From: Methylobacterium bullatum
Lineage (GTDB): Bacteria > Pseudomonadota > Alphaproteobacteria > Rhizobiales > Beijerinckiaceae
Reading direction: 5' to 3'
Assembly (NCBI RefSeq): GCF_014845095.1
Contig: NZ_NKUG01000093.1
Coordinates: forward strand, 1 to 61,672
Length of the DNA: 61,672 nucleotides
This document shows positions 17,801-26,171 of this stretch, piece after piece; the first letter of the stretch is position 1, and each line of letters begins with the position of its first letter. A program made the translations under genes and the position numbers. The notes under the pieces were generated by a model, which did not search any database, had not been told where the DNA came from, and saw only the letters and a program-made list of their open reading frames with translations.

Positions 17801-20800
17801 CACGCTCTCGAACCAATCCGGCATCAGGCCGAAGACGAGGTCGCGGAACAGCGACGCACCCGGTTCCACAGCCAGGAGGAACCCGCCGGTGGCGAGGGCA
17901 TCGGCGACCTTGCCGAGGAGACCGCGCTCGGATCGGTGCAAGACGTTGCTCGCCAGGATCGCGTCGAAGCCGCCCTCCGTCAGATCCACCTCGTCCTCGA
18001 TCACGGTGACGCCACGGGGCAGGGCGAGGCGAGCGCGCTCGGCGAGGCGCCGATCAGTCTCGAACACGGTGAGCTGGGCGGCGATGCCGTCGGCGATGGC
18101 GGCGGCCTGCGCGGAGAGCGGCCCGAACCCGACCTGGAGAAGGCGCAGCGAGCGGTCCTTCGGCAGGTCCGCTCGTGCTCCCTCGCAGACAGCCGCGATG
18201 ACGTCGGACGATGCGCGGGCGGTGGCGCTGCGCAGGACAAAGGCGTCGAGGGCGTTCTGCGACAGGGTCGGCGGACTGGCGAGTTCACCGGCCACGAGGC
18301 GAGCGACCACGGCGCCGAGATCCGCGGTGAGCACCAGCTCGGCGGAGAGTTCGGGATGGTCGGCCGCGATCCAGCGCATAATTTCGTCGGGCGCGGGCAG
18401 GGTGACGTCCTTGCGCAGGGTCCAGCGCGTTCCGTCGAGGGTGGCGAGTCCGCTGCTCTCGAGGGCGTAGAGGGCGTTCAGCAGCCAGGGCCGCATCGCC
18501 TCCGGCACACGCTCGTCGATGGCGACGGTGCCCGAGCGCTGCAGCCCCTCGGCCATGCGGTAGGCCAGCGAGGTGGCCCAGCCTTCGAGGAGGAGATGGC
18601 CCGGCGAGAGGGCCGCATCCGCCGGGGCGAGGGCACCCTTGATGCCGGGCCGGACGGCATCGGCGATGCGGGCACGCCGGTCGAGGGGGATCGCGGTGGG
18701 TTCGGTGGCGAGTTCGGACCGCTGCGCGATGGCATAGGCGGCGAGATCCTGACCGGACTTGGTGCGCAAGGCCTGGAAGCGGCCTTCGCGCAGGGTGGCG
18801 ATCACCTCGCCCGCCTCGTCCACCAAGGTGAAGTCGGCCAGGATGCTTCGCTCGTTGCAGCGCCGGGTGCGGATCATCGCCCGCGCGATGACCGCGCCCG
18901 GCCGGATCAGCCTGATCTCGCCGAAGCGCACCGGAACGTAGGCCTTGGTCGAGCCCTCGCCCATCAGGTCGGCGAAGAGCAGGATCAGGCCGTGGAAACA
19001 GGCGTCCAGCCGCGCCGGCACGAGGCCGAACCGGAGATCGGCTTCGGCCGGCTTCAATTGGGAGACGATGGTCGTCTCGTCCACGCGTGCGCTGAGGGCG
19101 ACCTGCCGGAAGCTCGGCCCGAAATCGAGGCCGGAGGCGGCGGCGAGGCAATAGAGCCCGGCACCCTCGACGGCGTTCTCGGCCGGGATGTCGATGTCCT
19201 GCCGCGGCCGGGCGGCGAAGGTGCCGTCCACGACCTTGGCGGAGGCGTGCAGCTGCCAGCCCGCCTGGGTCAGGCGCGGCCGGCTCAGGATCTGGATCTG
19301 ATTACCGCTGCCGGAGAGCCGAACGGCGACCTCGCGAAGTGCCTCCTCGGCGAAGACCATCGGCGACAGGATCTCGAACTCGGCCAGCACGACGTCGTCG
19401 CTGCGCATGGCTTCGCGGGCGACGCCCAGCGCCATCTCGATGAAGGCCGCACCCGGCAGGATCGCCTGGCCATCGATGCGGTGATCGTCGAGATCGGGCA
19501 CCGTGGCGATGTCCACATGGCCGAGCCATTCGAGCCCGTCCGGCGACAACCGGGAACCGTAGAGCGGGTGATAGACACGGGCGGTCGCCGCACCGACGCC
19601 TTCCGATGTCTCGGACAGGCGGAAGGGCCGGCGCTGCCACGGATACGACGGCAGGGCGACGTCGCCCTTCGGGTTCTCGCCGAAGACCACCGCCTCGTCG
19701 ACGGCGGCACCGTGGACGAGGGCCGAGGCCAGGGCGCGGGCGAAGGGGTCGCTGCCGACGGGCTTGTTGGTGAGAACGCCCACCGTGGCGTTCTCGATGC
19801 CGAGGGGCTCGATGCAGTCGCCGATATGCGGCAGAAGGGTCGCACGCGGACCGACCTCGACGAAGATCCGGGCACCCTTGCGGGTCGCTTCCTGGACCGC
19901 ATCGGAGAAGCGCACCGGCTCGCGGATGTTGCGCCACCAATAGCCGGCGTCGAACTCCCCCCCGGGGAGCACCGTGCCGGTCACGGTGGACACCATGGCG
20001 ATAGCGCCGGGATGAGGCGTGAGCCCGGCAAGATCGCGCAGCAGCGGCTTCTCGGTCGGGTTCATCAGCCGGCCGTGGAAGGGATAGGCGAGGTCGAGCT
20101 TGCGACCACGGCGGCGCTTGCGCGCCAGCGCCTTCATGGCCGCGTCGATATCGGCGACGGGGCCCGCCACGGTGACGGCCTTCGGGCTGTTATAGGCCGC
20201 GATGTCGAGGCTCGGATAATCCTTGAGGAAGATCTCGATCTCCTCGACGGGCGCCAGCAGCACGGCCATGGTGCCCAGACCCCGCGTCGTCTCCTGATGC
20301 TGGCTGCGGTAGAAGATGACCTTCACCGCCTGTTCCAGGCTCAGGATGCCGGCACCCTCGGCGGCCGCGATCTCGCCGACGCTGTGGCCGAGGACGAAGG
20401 AGGGGACGAGGCCGGCGGCCTTCAGGGCCGTGGTCGAGGCACTGGAGATCGCGAAGATCAGGGGCTGCGAGACCCGGGTGAGGACCATGCGCTCGGCGAG
20501 GTCCTCGGCGAACAGGGCTTCCTTCAGCGACCAGCCCGAGATCTCGGCGAACAGGACGTCGATCCGGTCGAAGGCGGATTGGAAGGTGGCGCTGCGCTCA
20601 TACGCCTCGCGGCCCATCCCGACCCATTGGCTGCCGTTGCCGGAATAGACGAAGGCGACCTCCGCATTGCGGTCCACGGCAGTGCCGACGCGGGCAATAT
20701 CGGTCTCCTCGGCATCGGCGACCGCGCGCAAGGTGGCGGGCAGGTCGACGTCGAGGGGCATGGCGAGGCGGGTGGACAGGCGCTCGCGCCGATGGGCGGC

Positions 20801-22270
20801 GGCGGCGGCGATGCGCACGGTCTGGGCGTCATCGGCCTGCTCGAACCGCTCGGCGTAGTCGAGGGCGAGTTCGTTCAGGGCCGCACGGCTCTGGGCCGAA
20901 AGAAGCAGCAATTCGGGCGGGCGCCCGGCATCGCTCGCGGCGGGGGCCGGCGCTCCGTCGGTGAGGACGATATGGGCGTTGGTGCCGCCGAAGCCGAACG
21001 AGTTGACGCCGGCGAAACGCTCGCCGCGGCCACGCGGGATCGCCAACGGCGCGGTGACCACCGAGAGATTGAGCTTGGTGAAGGGGATATCGGGATTGAG
21101 CTCGGCCGCGTGAAGCGAGGGCGGCAGCAGATCGTGCTCCAGGGCGAGACTTGCCTTCAGAAGACCGGCGAGCCCCGAGACCGGCTCGGTATGGCCGATG
21201 TTGCTCTTGATCGAGCCGATCGGCAGCGGCTCCTTGCGGGGACGTCCGATCTTTCCGCCGATGGCGCCGGCCTCGATCGGATCGCCCACCGCCGTGCCGG
21301 TGCCGTGCGCCTCCACGAAGGCAACCGCGTCGAAATCGATCTCCGCCTCGCGGTAGACCTGTTCGAGCAGGGCACCCTGTGCGTAGCCGGAGGGCAGGGA
21401 GATGCCGGTGGTCCGGCCGTCGGAATTCACGCCGCTCGCCGCGATGACGCCGCGCACGGTATCGCCGTCGCGGGCCGCCTGACGCGCCGATTTCAGCACG
21501 AGAACGACGCCGCCCTCGGACCGGACATAGCCGTCGGCATTGGCCGAGAAGGCTTGGCAGAGCCCGGTGCGCGACAGCATCTGCGCGTTGGAGAAACAGA
21601 TGAAGTTGAACGGGCTCGCGAGCAGGTTCACGCCTGCCACCACCGCGGTGTCGATCCGGCCGCTGGCGATCGCCGCGACGGCGGCATCGAGCGCCACGAG
21701 GGAGGAGGAACAGGCCGTATCGACGGTGAAGCTCGGCCCCTTCAGATCGTAGATATAGGAGATCCGGTTGGACAGGATCGAGAGCGTGTTGCCGGTCGCC
21801 GCATAGGCATCGCCCGACGACGTATCGAGGACGCGCAGGTTGCCGTAGTCGAGGGACGAGGCGCCCACGAACACGCCGATCTGCGACCCCGCCACGGCGG
21901 AGGGACGCAAACCCGCATCCTCCAGGGCCTCCCAGGTCAGTTCGAGGAGAAGCCGCTGCTGCGGGTCCATCTGCTCGGCCTCGCGCGGCGAGATGCCGAA
22001 CACGCCGGGATCGAACGACCAGATGTCGTCGAGAACGCCCGCCGACCACGTGTAGCTCTTGCCGCGCTCCTGAGCGCGCGGGTGACCGAACCGCTCCAGC
22101 GACCAGCGATCCTCAGGGATGCGGCCAACGGCGCATCGTCCTTCGCTCAGAAGCTGCCAGAGGCCGTCGACGCTGGCAGCGCCGGGCAACCGGCACGAAC
22201 GGCCGACGATCGCTATGTCTGTACGTTTGATCACGTTCGATTCGCACACGCTCTTGATCGAGGAAACCAC
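14828..22270 (-). CDS. iterative highly reducing type I polyketide/fatty acid synthase (RkpA/WcbR-like)
   Basis: A single 2480-residue module. KS (about 17-435) has Cys187 in DTACSSS, His322 in EAHGTGT and His360 in KSNIGHTEP. AT (about 538-860) has GHSVGE at 628-633. DH (about 900-1170) has His930 (DHRIDGQAILPG) and Asp1089 (LDACFHG). An MT-like segment (about 1365-1530) has a degraded SAM loop, LLQVGFGPLSA. ER (about 1745-2060) has VLVHGGAGGVGLAA. KR (about 2075-2290) has TGGLGGFGIEAA and Tyr2225. ACP carries Ser2393 in GLDSLMGVEL. No thioesterase is present, fitting release by the downstream oxoamine synthase. With every reducing domain intact it should make a saturated chain iteratively, most likely the lipid of a capsule. 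The GTG start at 22270 is assumed; the KS begins at residue 17. Confidence 0.92.
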   Translation of the reverse strand: MVSSIKSVCESNVIKRTDIAIVGRSCRLPGAASVDGLWQLLSEGRCAVGRIPEDRWSLERFGHPRAQERGKSYTWSAGVLDDIWSFDPGVFGISPREAEQMDPQQRLLLELTWEALEDAGLRPSAVAGSQIGVFVGASSLDYGNLRVLDTSSGDAYAATGNTLSILSNRISYIYDLKGPSFTVDTACSSSLVALDAAVAAIASGRIDTAVVAGVNLLASPFNFICFSNAQMLSRTGLCQAFSANADGYVRSEGGVVLVLKSARQAARDGDTVRGVIAASGVNSDGRTTGISLPSGYAQGALLEQVYREAEIDFDAVAFVEAHGTGTAVGDPIEAGAIGGKIGRPRKEPLPIGSIKSNIGHTEPVSGLAGLLKASLALEHDLLPPSLHAAELNPDIPFTKLNLSVVTAPLAIPRGRGERFAGVNSFGFGGTNAHIVLTDGAPAPAASDAGRPPELLLLSAQSRAALNELALDYAERFEQADDAQTVRIAAAAAHRRERLSTRLAMPLDVDLPATLRAVADAEETDIARVGTAVDRNAEVAFVYSGNGSQWVGMGREAYERSATFQSAFDRIDVLFAEISGWSLKEALFAEDLAERMVLTRVSQPLIFAISSASTTALKAAGLVPSFVLGHSVGEIAAAEGAGILSLEQAVKVIFYRSQHQETTRGLGTMAVLLAPVEEIEIFLKDYPSLDIAAYNSPKAVTVAGPVADIDAAMKALARKRRRGRKLDLAYPFHGRLMNPTEKPLLRDLAGLTPHPGAIAMVSTVTGTVLPGGEFDAGYWWRNIREPVRFSDAVQEATRKGARIFVEVGPRATLLPHIGDCIEPLGIENATVGVLTNKPVGSDPFARALASALVHGAAVDEAVVFGENPKGDVALPSYPWQRRPFRLSETSEGVGAATARVYHPLYGSRLSPDGLEWLGHVDIATVPDLDDHRIDGQAILPGAAFIEMALGVAREAMRSDDVVLAEFEILSPMVFAEEALREVAVRLSGSGNQIQILSRPRLTQAGWQLHASAKVVDGTFAARPRQDIDIPAENAVEGAGLYCLAAASGLDFGPSFRQVALSARVDETTIVSQLKPAEADLRFGLVPARLDACFHGLILLFADLMGEGSTKAYVPVRFGEIRLIRPGAVIARAMIRTRRCNERSILADFTLVDEAGEVIATLREGRFQALRTKSGQDLAAYAIAQRSELATEPTAIPLDRRARIADAVRPGIKGALAPADAALSPGHLLLEGWATSLAYRMAEGLQRSGTVAIDERVPEAMRPWLLNALYALESSGLATLDGTRWTLRKDVTLPAPDEIMRWIAADHPELSAELVLTADLGAVVARLVAGELASPPTLSQNALDAFVLRSATARASSDVIAAVCEGARADLPKDRSLRLLQVGFGPLSAQAAAIADGIAAQLTVFETDRRLAERARLALPRGVTVIEDEVDLTEGGFDAILASNVLHRSERGLLGKVADALATGGFLLAVEPGASLFRDLVFGLMPDWFESVDGMPLGRLDDITGWQRSLSDTGLVRIAVDRAASANGDDLLFLAEAPVRAKAATGQTFTFIIGSRDSFAAETASSLATLLVAAGVHVSIILDSEQSLLELERETPDTVVFLAGAFSSGGEAADRLRERCLGLKRCVEHLGTRQTRLWVVCPGATRHDGAGAVEAGLWAFTRTLANEVANLDIRRIDLTEAMPTKIASERLRDVILSGTPETEIVLDVDATRVIRFSPGQLSRRPAVDAVPAPAAQLERSATGGLNDMRWGPAERRTPGRGEVEIAVEATGLNFRDVLWALSMLPEEILEDGFAGPRLGLEVAGRVVSVGKGAAAFKVGDRVVAFAQSGFSTHIVVPELVVAPSPPGLDPQAAATVPVAFLTAYYSLVSCARLRRGEWVLVHGGAGGVGLAALQIAKLKGARVIATAGSREKRALVKALGAEHVLDSRSLAFVDEVRRITGDGVGVVLNSLFGEAMERSLNCLKPFGRFIELGKRDYVANTHIGLRPFRRNLSYFGVDLDQVLQHQGEDGARLFREVMALFTEGGLKPLPFQPFTADEVSDAFRLMQQSGHVGKIVIAPPKPGSIVVERKSDFRVSAEGVHVVTGGLGGFGIEAARWLADRGARHLVLVGRKGASSPEAKQVVADLAVRGVSVAAMACDITSRRAVDDLIEEVESGGRKLAGVIHGAMVLQDGLIANLDAASLDAVIRPKVVGAEHLDAATRGRSLDYFVLFSSATTFIGNPGQGAYVAANGFMEGLARRRRALGLPALAVAWGAIGDVGVLARNRAVMETLAGRVGVTPMDARRSLDLMAEALEGQGSSPDDAVLAIASMHWGKARERLATMRSPSYGDLGSDQQAEAGTVATIDIGGLLKSQDLDAVRKTVSDAIVEDIARILRLPKDDISRVRHLSEIGLDSLMGVELGASLQERFALDAPPSGISSGLTVVELAETLIQSVAAPVDDASAAVMSLAQRHASEGVDVRTLEPFHELVEQNSLQIKEILP

Positions 22271-22917
22271 CGTCTCGCACTCGCAACGGACCGGCGACCC
22301 TGTGATGCATAATATGCAGCCGGAACCGTGTCCAACCCATGGCAGCTTTGCTGCAGCACGGAGGCCAGGCAGACATCAGGATACGGGCAGTCTCGAGGGC
22401 TGATATAAATCACACACCCTGCATCAGACACGTCGACGATAGAACATTCCAATCATCGATCCCGCCAGAAGCATACGGACCAGATCGATCATCTGCAAAA
22501 AAGCCGCGACATTACATCGATTGAAACAATCACATCATAAAACTGGGATGGATCGATCAATATGGAAAATTCATGACACCACCGTGCTTACCTCAAGCAG
22601 AATCTTTCTTTTAACATGCATTTCAAGAAACATAACTTATTATGAGTTTCAACTGTTACAGATATAAATTTGAATTTATGAATAAAAATGGCCCACATGA
22701 TCGTTTAATTTTCTGCCGAAATCATAACCCATCAAGTATCTAGCCAATCTTGAGCCGGCCGTGAAAATCAACCTCGTGCCGAGCCTGCCGTCTACTCCAC
22801 CCCTTGTCGCCGCAGCGCAACATGACAGCCGCGTCCCAGGCCTCGTGGGAGGAGGCGGCGCCATCGGAGAAAGCGTGCTTGCGCTACCGGAACACGCTCT
22901 TTCCGGACGAAAGGCCC
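22271..22917. promoter_or_regulatory. long AT-rich control region upstream of the PKS gene
   Basis: No gene is found here. From about 22400 to 22760 the base composition drops to roughly one third GC against a background near 68%. The block contains a perfect inverted repeat ATAAATT-TG-AATTTAT (22664-22679) and GAAAC...GTTTC arms (about 22627-22650). Such blocks in alphaproteobacteria often bind silencers of the MucR/Ros or H-NS-like type and carry surface-polysaccharide promoters. Here that is inference. Confidence 0.5.
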
Positions 22918-22946
22918 TTGACGCCCGTTCCGACCCAAAGCTATAC
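22918..22946 (+). promoter_or_regulatory. sigma-70-type promoter of tRNA-Val
   Basis: TTGACG (22918-22923), a 17-bp spacer, and CTATAC (22941-22946) lie 34 bp before the first base of the tRNA. Confidence 0.7.
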
Positions 22947-22980
22947 GCCGCTCCTCGCTGCAGCGGAAACGCTTCAGCCG

Positions 22981-23055
22981 GGGCGCGTAGCTCAGCGGGA
23001 GAGCACTACCTTGACATGGTAGGGGTCACAGGTTCGATCCCTGTCGCGCCCACCA
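22981..23055 (+). tRNA. tRNA-Val (anticodon GAC)
   Basis: A 75-nt cloverleaf with acceptor stem GGGCGCG/CGCGCCC, D-loop AGCTCAGCGGGAGAGC, anticodon stem CTACC/GGTAG with loop TTGACAT (anticodon GAC), T-arm ACAGGTTCGATCCCTGT and encoded CCA (23053-23055). A promoter lies upstream and a strong terminator begins 31 bp downstream. Confidence 0.97.
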
Positions 23056-23085
23056 TTCCTCTTTCAGTGGAATGGTCGAGAGAAC

Positions 23086-23110
23086 AAAGGCCCCGGAAAC
23101 GGGGCCTTTT
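23086..23110 (+). terminator. rho-independent terminator of tRNA-Val
   Basis: AAAGGCCCCG (23086-23095), GAAA loop, CGGGGCCTTTT (23100-23110): a 10-bp stem with a tetraloop that runs into T residues. Between here and 23345 I see no gene. Confidence 0.9.
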
Positions 23111-23345
23111 CTCGTTCGTGCCTGGTCCCGGACCGGTTTTCACGCACTGGGCATAACCTGCACGGGATCCTGTCGACGAGTCTGGTCCGATGTAGTCGTG
23201 GTTCGATCGGCCGATGCCCGCCACTGTCACGCTTGCGTGAGCCGAAGGCCCGGTCACAGAACCGCCTCAGACAGATCGTGTAAGACGAGCGCTTTCATTC
23301 GGTGCCGGGCATCTCGGCCAGCGGTCCCGGATGCCGGAGATGATG

Positions 23346-24779
23346 ATGAGCCGAAACTTGGCATTCTCGAATGCGGTCGGACGGTTCGGTCTCGGATGCG
23401 GCGCCATCGATCTATCCGCCGTGGACGATCCGCGCGGCTACGTCCGTGCCCAGCTCGACATGCCGCTGACGGTCCCCGAAGCCAAGCTGATGTCCAGCAG
23501 CGACCAGTTGCAGGCGATGATGCAACGCCGTCAGATTGCGCGGCAACGTCGCGAGGCGATGGCGGATACGGGGTCCGGCAATGCCAAGGTGAAACAGGAC
23601 GGCGCCATGGCCATGGCGCCCGGTACCGAGCCGTCGATGGCTGGCGGCATGATGGAGCCCGAGACCGCAGTCACGCAGGCTCCGACCACGAAAAACCCCG
23701 ATGAGTTGATCGCTTGGCTGAGACTGGCGGCTGCGACGAAGGCGCCCCTGCACGAGCGGCTGTTCCTGCACTGGAGCAACCACTTCACCGTCGGCGCGGG
23801 TAAGGGGAAATCCAGCCTGACGGCAGGCTCGTTCCAGCGTGAAGCCATTCGGCCATTCATTCTCAGCCGCTTTCACGACATGGCCAAGGCGGCGATCCTG
23901 CACGCCTCCATGCTCTATTATCTGGACAACGCATCGTCCATCGGGCCCGATTCCAAGGTCGGTCGTATCAAGAAATCCGGCCTCAACGAGAATCTCGGGC
24001 GCGAAGTGCTCGAACTTCACACCCTCGGCGTCGACGGTGGCTACAGCCAGGCCGACGTCACCGCCCTGGCCTCCGTCCTCACCGGCTGGACCGTGGATCT
24101 CAAGCCGCAATCCGAGACTTTTGGCGAAGTGGTGTTCCGCGAACGCCAGCATCAGCCCGGGCCGAAGACCATCCTCGGCAAGCGCTACGCCGAGGCGGGA
24201 GCCGATGAATTCCTCGCCGTCCTGACCGACCTCGCCCGTCACCCATCCACGGCGCGCTACGTGACGCGGCGGATGGCACGCGCCTTCGTCTCGGAAAAAG
24301 TGTCGGACTCGCTGCAAAACAGCCTCGCCAAAGTCTTCAGGGACAGCGACGGCGATCTGAAGGCCGTGACCACCGCCCTGATCCGGAGCGACGAGGCCTG
24401 GGCCGCTGCCCCCGTGAAGCTGCGCCCGCCGCTCGAGTTCCTGGCCGCGACCGGCCGCCTCCTCGGGCAAGCGCCGGTCAGACCGTCTCCGAAGGCCTCG
24501 CTCCTCGCCATGGGCCAGCCGTTCCTGGCGGCCCCGTCCCCGAAGGGTTGGGCCGAGGAGGACGATGCCTGGGTGACCTCGGACGGTATCAAGAGCCGGA
24601 TCGACTGGGCGCAGCAATGCGCGACGCTCAACGCGGATCACGTGGACATCCGCAAGCTCGTGGACGACCGGATCGGCAGCTATTTCTCGGACGAGACACG
24701 GCGCGTGATCAGGCAGGGGGAAAGCTCCGAACAGGCCTTGGCCCTGCTGATGCTGAGCCCGGAATTCCAGCGGCGCTGA
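23346..24779 (+). CDS. DUF1800 family protein
   Basis: This 477-residue protein contains the DUF1800 landmarks LHERLFLHWSNHFTV, LNENLGREVLELHTLGVDGG and YSQADVTALASVLTGW, and a late RRMARAFVS segment. It carries a methionine-rich low-complexity insert near residues 82-110 (MAMAPG, MAGGMM). DUF1800 proteins have no assigned biochemical role and almost always precede a DUF1501 partner, as here, 126 bp downstream. The start at 23346 is chosen because GGAG (23336-23339) sits 6 bp before it; three in-frame ATGs lie just upstream (23331, 23340, 23343). No clear signal peptide is seen. Confidence 0.85.
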   Translation: MSRNLAFSNAVGRFGLGCGAIDLSAVDDPRGYVRAQLDMPLTVPEAKLMSSSDQLQAMMQRRQIARQRREAMADTGSGNAKVKQDGAMAMAPGTEPSMAGGMMEPETAVTQAPTTKNPDELIAWLRLAAATKAPLHERLFLHWSNHFTVGAGKGKSSLTAGSFQREAIRPFILSRFHDMAKAAILHASMLYYLDNASSIGPDSKVGRIKKSGLNENLGREVLELHTLGVDGGYSQADVTALASVLTGWTVDLKPQSETFGEVVFRERQHQPGPKTILGKRYAEAGADEFLAVLTDLARHPSTARYVTRRMARAFVSEKVSDSLQNSLAKVFRDSDGDLKAVTTALIRSDEAWAAAPVKLRPPLEFLAATGRLLGQAPVRPSPKASLLAMGQPFLAAPSPKGWAEEDDAWVTSDGIKSRIDWAQQCATLNADHVDIRKLVDDRIGSYFSDETRRVIRQGESSEQALALLMLSPEFQRR

Positions 24780-24817
24780 GCGGGTTCGCGTTGGCGAGCC
24801 ACTGCTTCACCTCGCTC

Positions 24818-24882
24818 AAGCCTTTGGAATGTCGCAGGTTTCAAGGCGCAAAACCGATGACCACTTTTGCGAACTCTGCTTA
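24818..24882. repeat. rhizobial-type intergenic palindromic element (RIME/RPE-like), copy 2
   Basis: The sequence GGCGCAAAACCGATGACC, ACTTTTGCGAACTCTGCTT resembles the common rhizobial element containing AAAACCGG...CCACTTTT..GATCATGCTCT, in the orientation opposite to the copy at 7115. It separates the DUF1800 and DUF1501 genes, where it may affect message stability. Confidence 0.45.
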
Positions 24883-24905
24883 GCCGGTCGAGAGGCGATG
24901 ACCCC

Positions 24906-26141
24906 ATGAACCCTCAGGAACACGCCCACCTGCCCACGCGCCGCAACCTGCTGCTCGGTGCCGGCGCCCTCTTCGCATGGCCCTATGTGCCCAAGGTCTG
25001 GGCCGCCTCCGGCCGCGACCCGCGCTTCCTCGTGGTGGTGCTGCGCGGCGGCCTCGACGGCCTCTCGGCGGTGATGCCGGTGGGCGATCCGCAATTCGCG
25101 GCGATCCGCTCCGACTTCAAGCTGTCCCCGACGCATACGCCGTTTCGGCTCGACCCGCTGTTCTCGCTCAACCCGGCGATGCCGAACCTGGCGGATCTCT
25201 ATGCCAAGCGCGAGGCCACGCTGTTCCATGCCGTCGCCACCCCCTACCGCGCCCGCTCGCATTTCGACGCGCAGGAGGTCCTCGAGAACGGGATGACGCG
25301 ATCGAGTACCGGAGTCGATACCGGCTGGCTCAACCGCGCGCTCTCGCTCATTCCCAAGGCCAAGGGCATCGAGTTGAGGCCGGCCAAGGCTCTCTCCGTG
25401 AGCGCAACGACACCGCTGATCCTTCGCGGTCCGGCCCAGGTCGAGACATGGCAGCCACAGACTCTGCCCTACGCCTCGGCCGATACGCTGATGCGGCTTC
25501 AGGCCCTCTACGACGACAAGGACCAGGCCCTGGCCAATGCTCTGAGGGAGGGCGTGCAGGTCGACGACTTCATCGCTTCGGATCCCAGCATGGCGGCGAT
25601 GGGCAAGCAGCCGTTGAAGGGCCCCAACAGCTTCGCCTCGGCCGCCCGCGCCGCGGCCTCGCTCATGGCGCCGGTGACCGGCCCCCGCATCGCCGTAATG
25701 AATTTCGACGGCTGGGACACCCACTCTTCGCAAGGCCCCTATGAAGGGCGCCTGGCCAAGAACCTCGCTTCCCTCGATGCCGGCATGGCGGCGATCAAGG
25801 AGGGGCTCGGTGCCTCCTGGGCCCAGACATCGGTGCTGATCGTCACCGAATTCGGCCGCACGGTGCATGTGAACGGCTCGTCCGGCACGGATCACGGCAC
25901 GGCCACGGTCGCCTTCCTCGTCGGTGGAGCGGTGGCGGGAGGGCGGGTGATCGCCGACTGGCCGAGCCTCAAGGAAAGCGCCCTGTTCGAAGGCCGCGAT
26001 CTCGCTCCGACGATGGATCTGCGCGCCGTGATGAAGGGCCTGCTGATCGACCAGTTCGGCTTCGAGGAGAAGGTTCTTTCCGAGAAGGTCTTCCCCGGCA
26101 GCGAGAAAGCGCCCGGCATGAGGGACCTGATCCGGGCCTGA
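24906..26141 (+). CDS. DUF1501 family protein with Tat signal
   Basis: This 411-residue protein begins with a twin-arginine signal (TRRNLLLGAGALFAWP), so it is probably exported folded. The DUF1501 sulfatase-like fold shows VVVLRGGLDGLSAVMP near the start, the central MNFDGWDTHSSQG, and the C-terminal VTEFGRTVHVNGSSGTDHG with its conserved metal-binding His. In other bacteria DUF1501 proteins pair with DUF1800; no reaction has been established. An in-frame start at 24867 exists but lies in the intergenic repeat. Confidence 0.87.
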   Translation: MNPQEHAHLPTRRNLLLGAGALFAWPYVPKVWAASGRDPRFLVVVLRGGLDGLSAVMPVGDPQFAAIRSDFKLSPTHTPFRLDPLFSLNPAMPNLADLYAKREATLFHAVATPYRARSHFDAQEVLENGMTRSSTGVDTGWLNRALSLIPKAKGIELRPAKALSVSATTPLILRGPAQVETWQPQTLPYASADTLMRLQALYDDKDQALANALREGVQVDDFIASDPSMAAMGKQPLKGPNSFASAARAAASLMAPVTGPRIAVMNFDGWDTHSSQGPYEGRLAKNLASLDAGMAAIKEGLGASWAQTSVLIVTEFGRTVHVNGSSGTDHGTATVAFLVGGAVAGGRVIADWPSLKESALFEGRDLAPTMDLRAVMKGLLIDQFGFEEKVLSEKVFPGSEKAPGMRDLIRA

Positions 26142-26171
26142 CGCGGTCACGGAGACCACTTCGATCCCGCG

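Noticed and set aside
15689..22312. 2207-codon open frame antisense to the PKS
   Set aside because: High-GC genes leave long open frames on the opposite strand. The predicted protein is low-complexity, rich in Gly, Asp, Arg and His, and has no family motifs, while the PKS frame carries all catalytic residues.
22761..23156. 131-codon ORF across the tRNA-Val promoter and tRNA
   Set aside because: It runs straight through the tRNA gene and its promoter, so it is chance.
23006..23257. Minus-strand ORF with GATGIEPVTPTMSR across tRNA-Val
   Set aside because: This peptide is the well-known spurious translation of the antisense of a tRNA gene.
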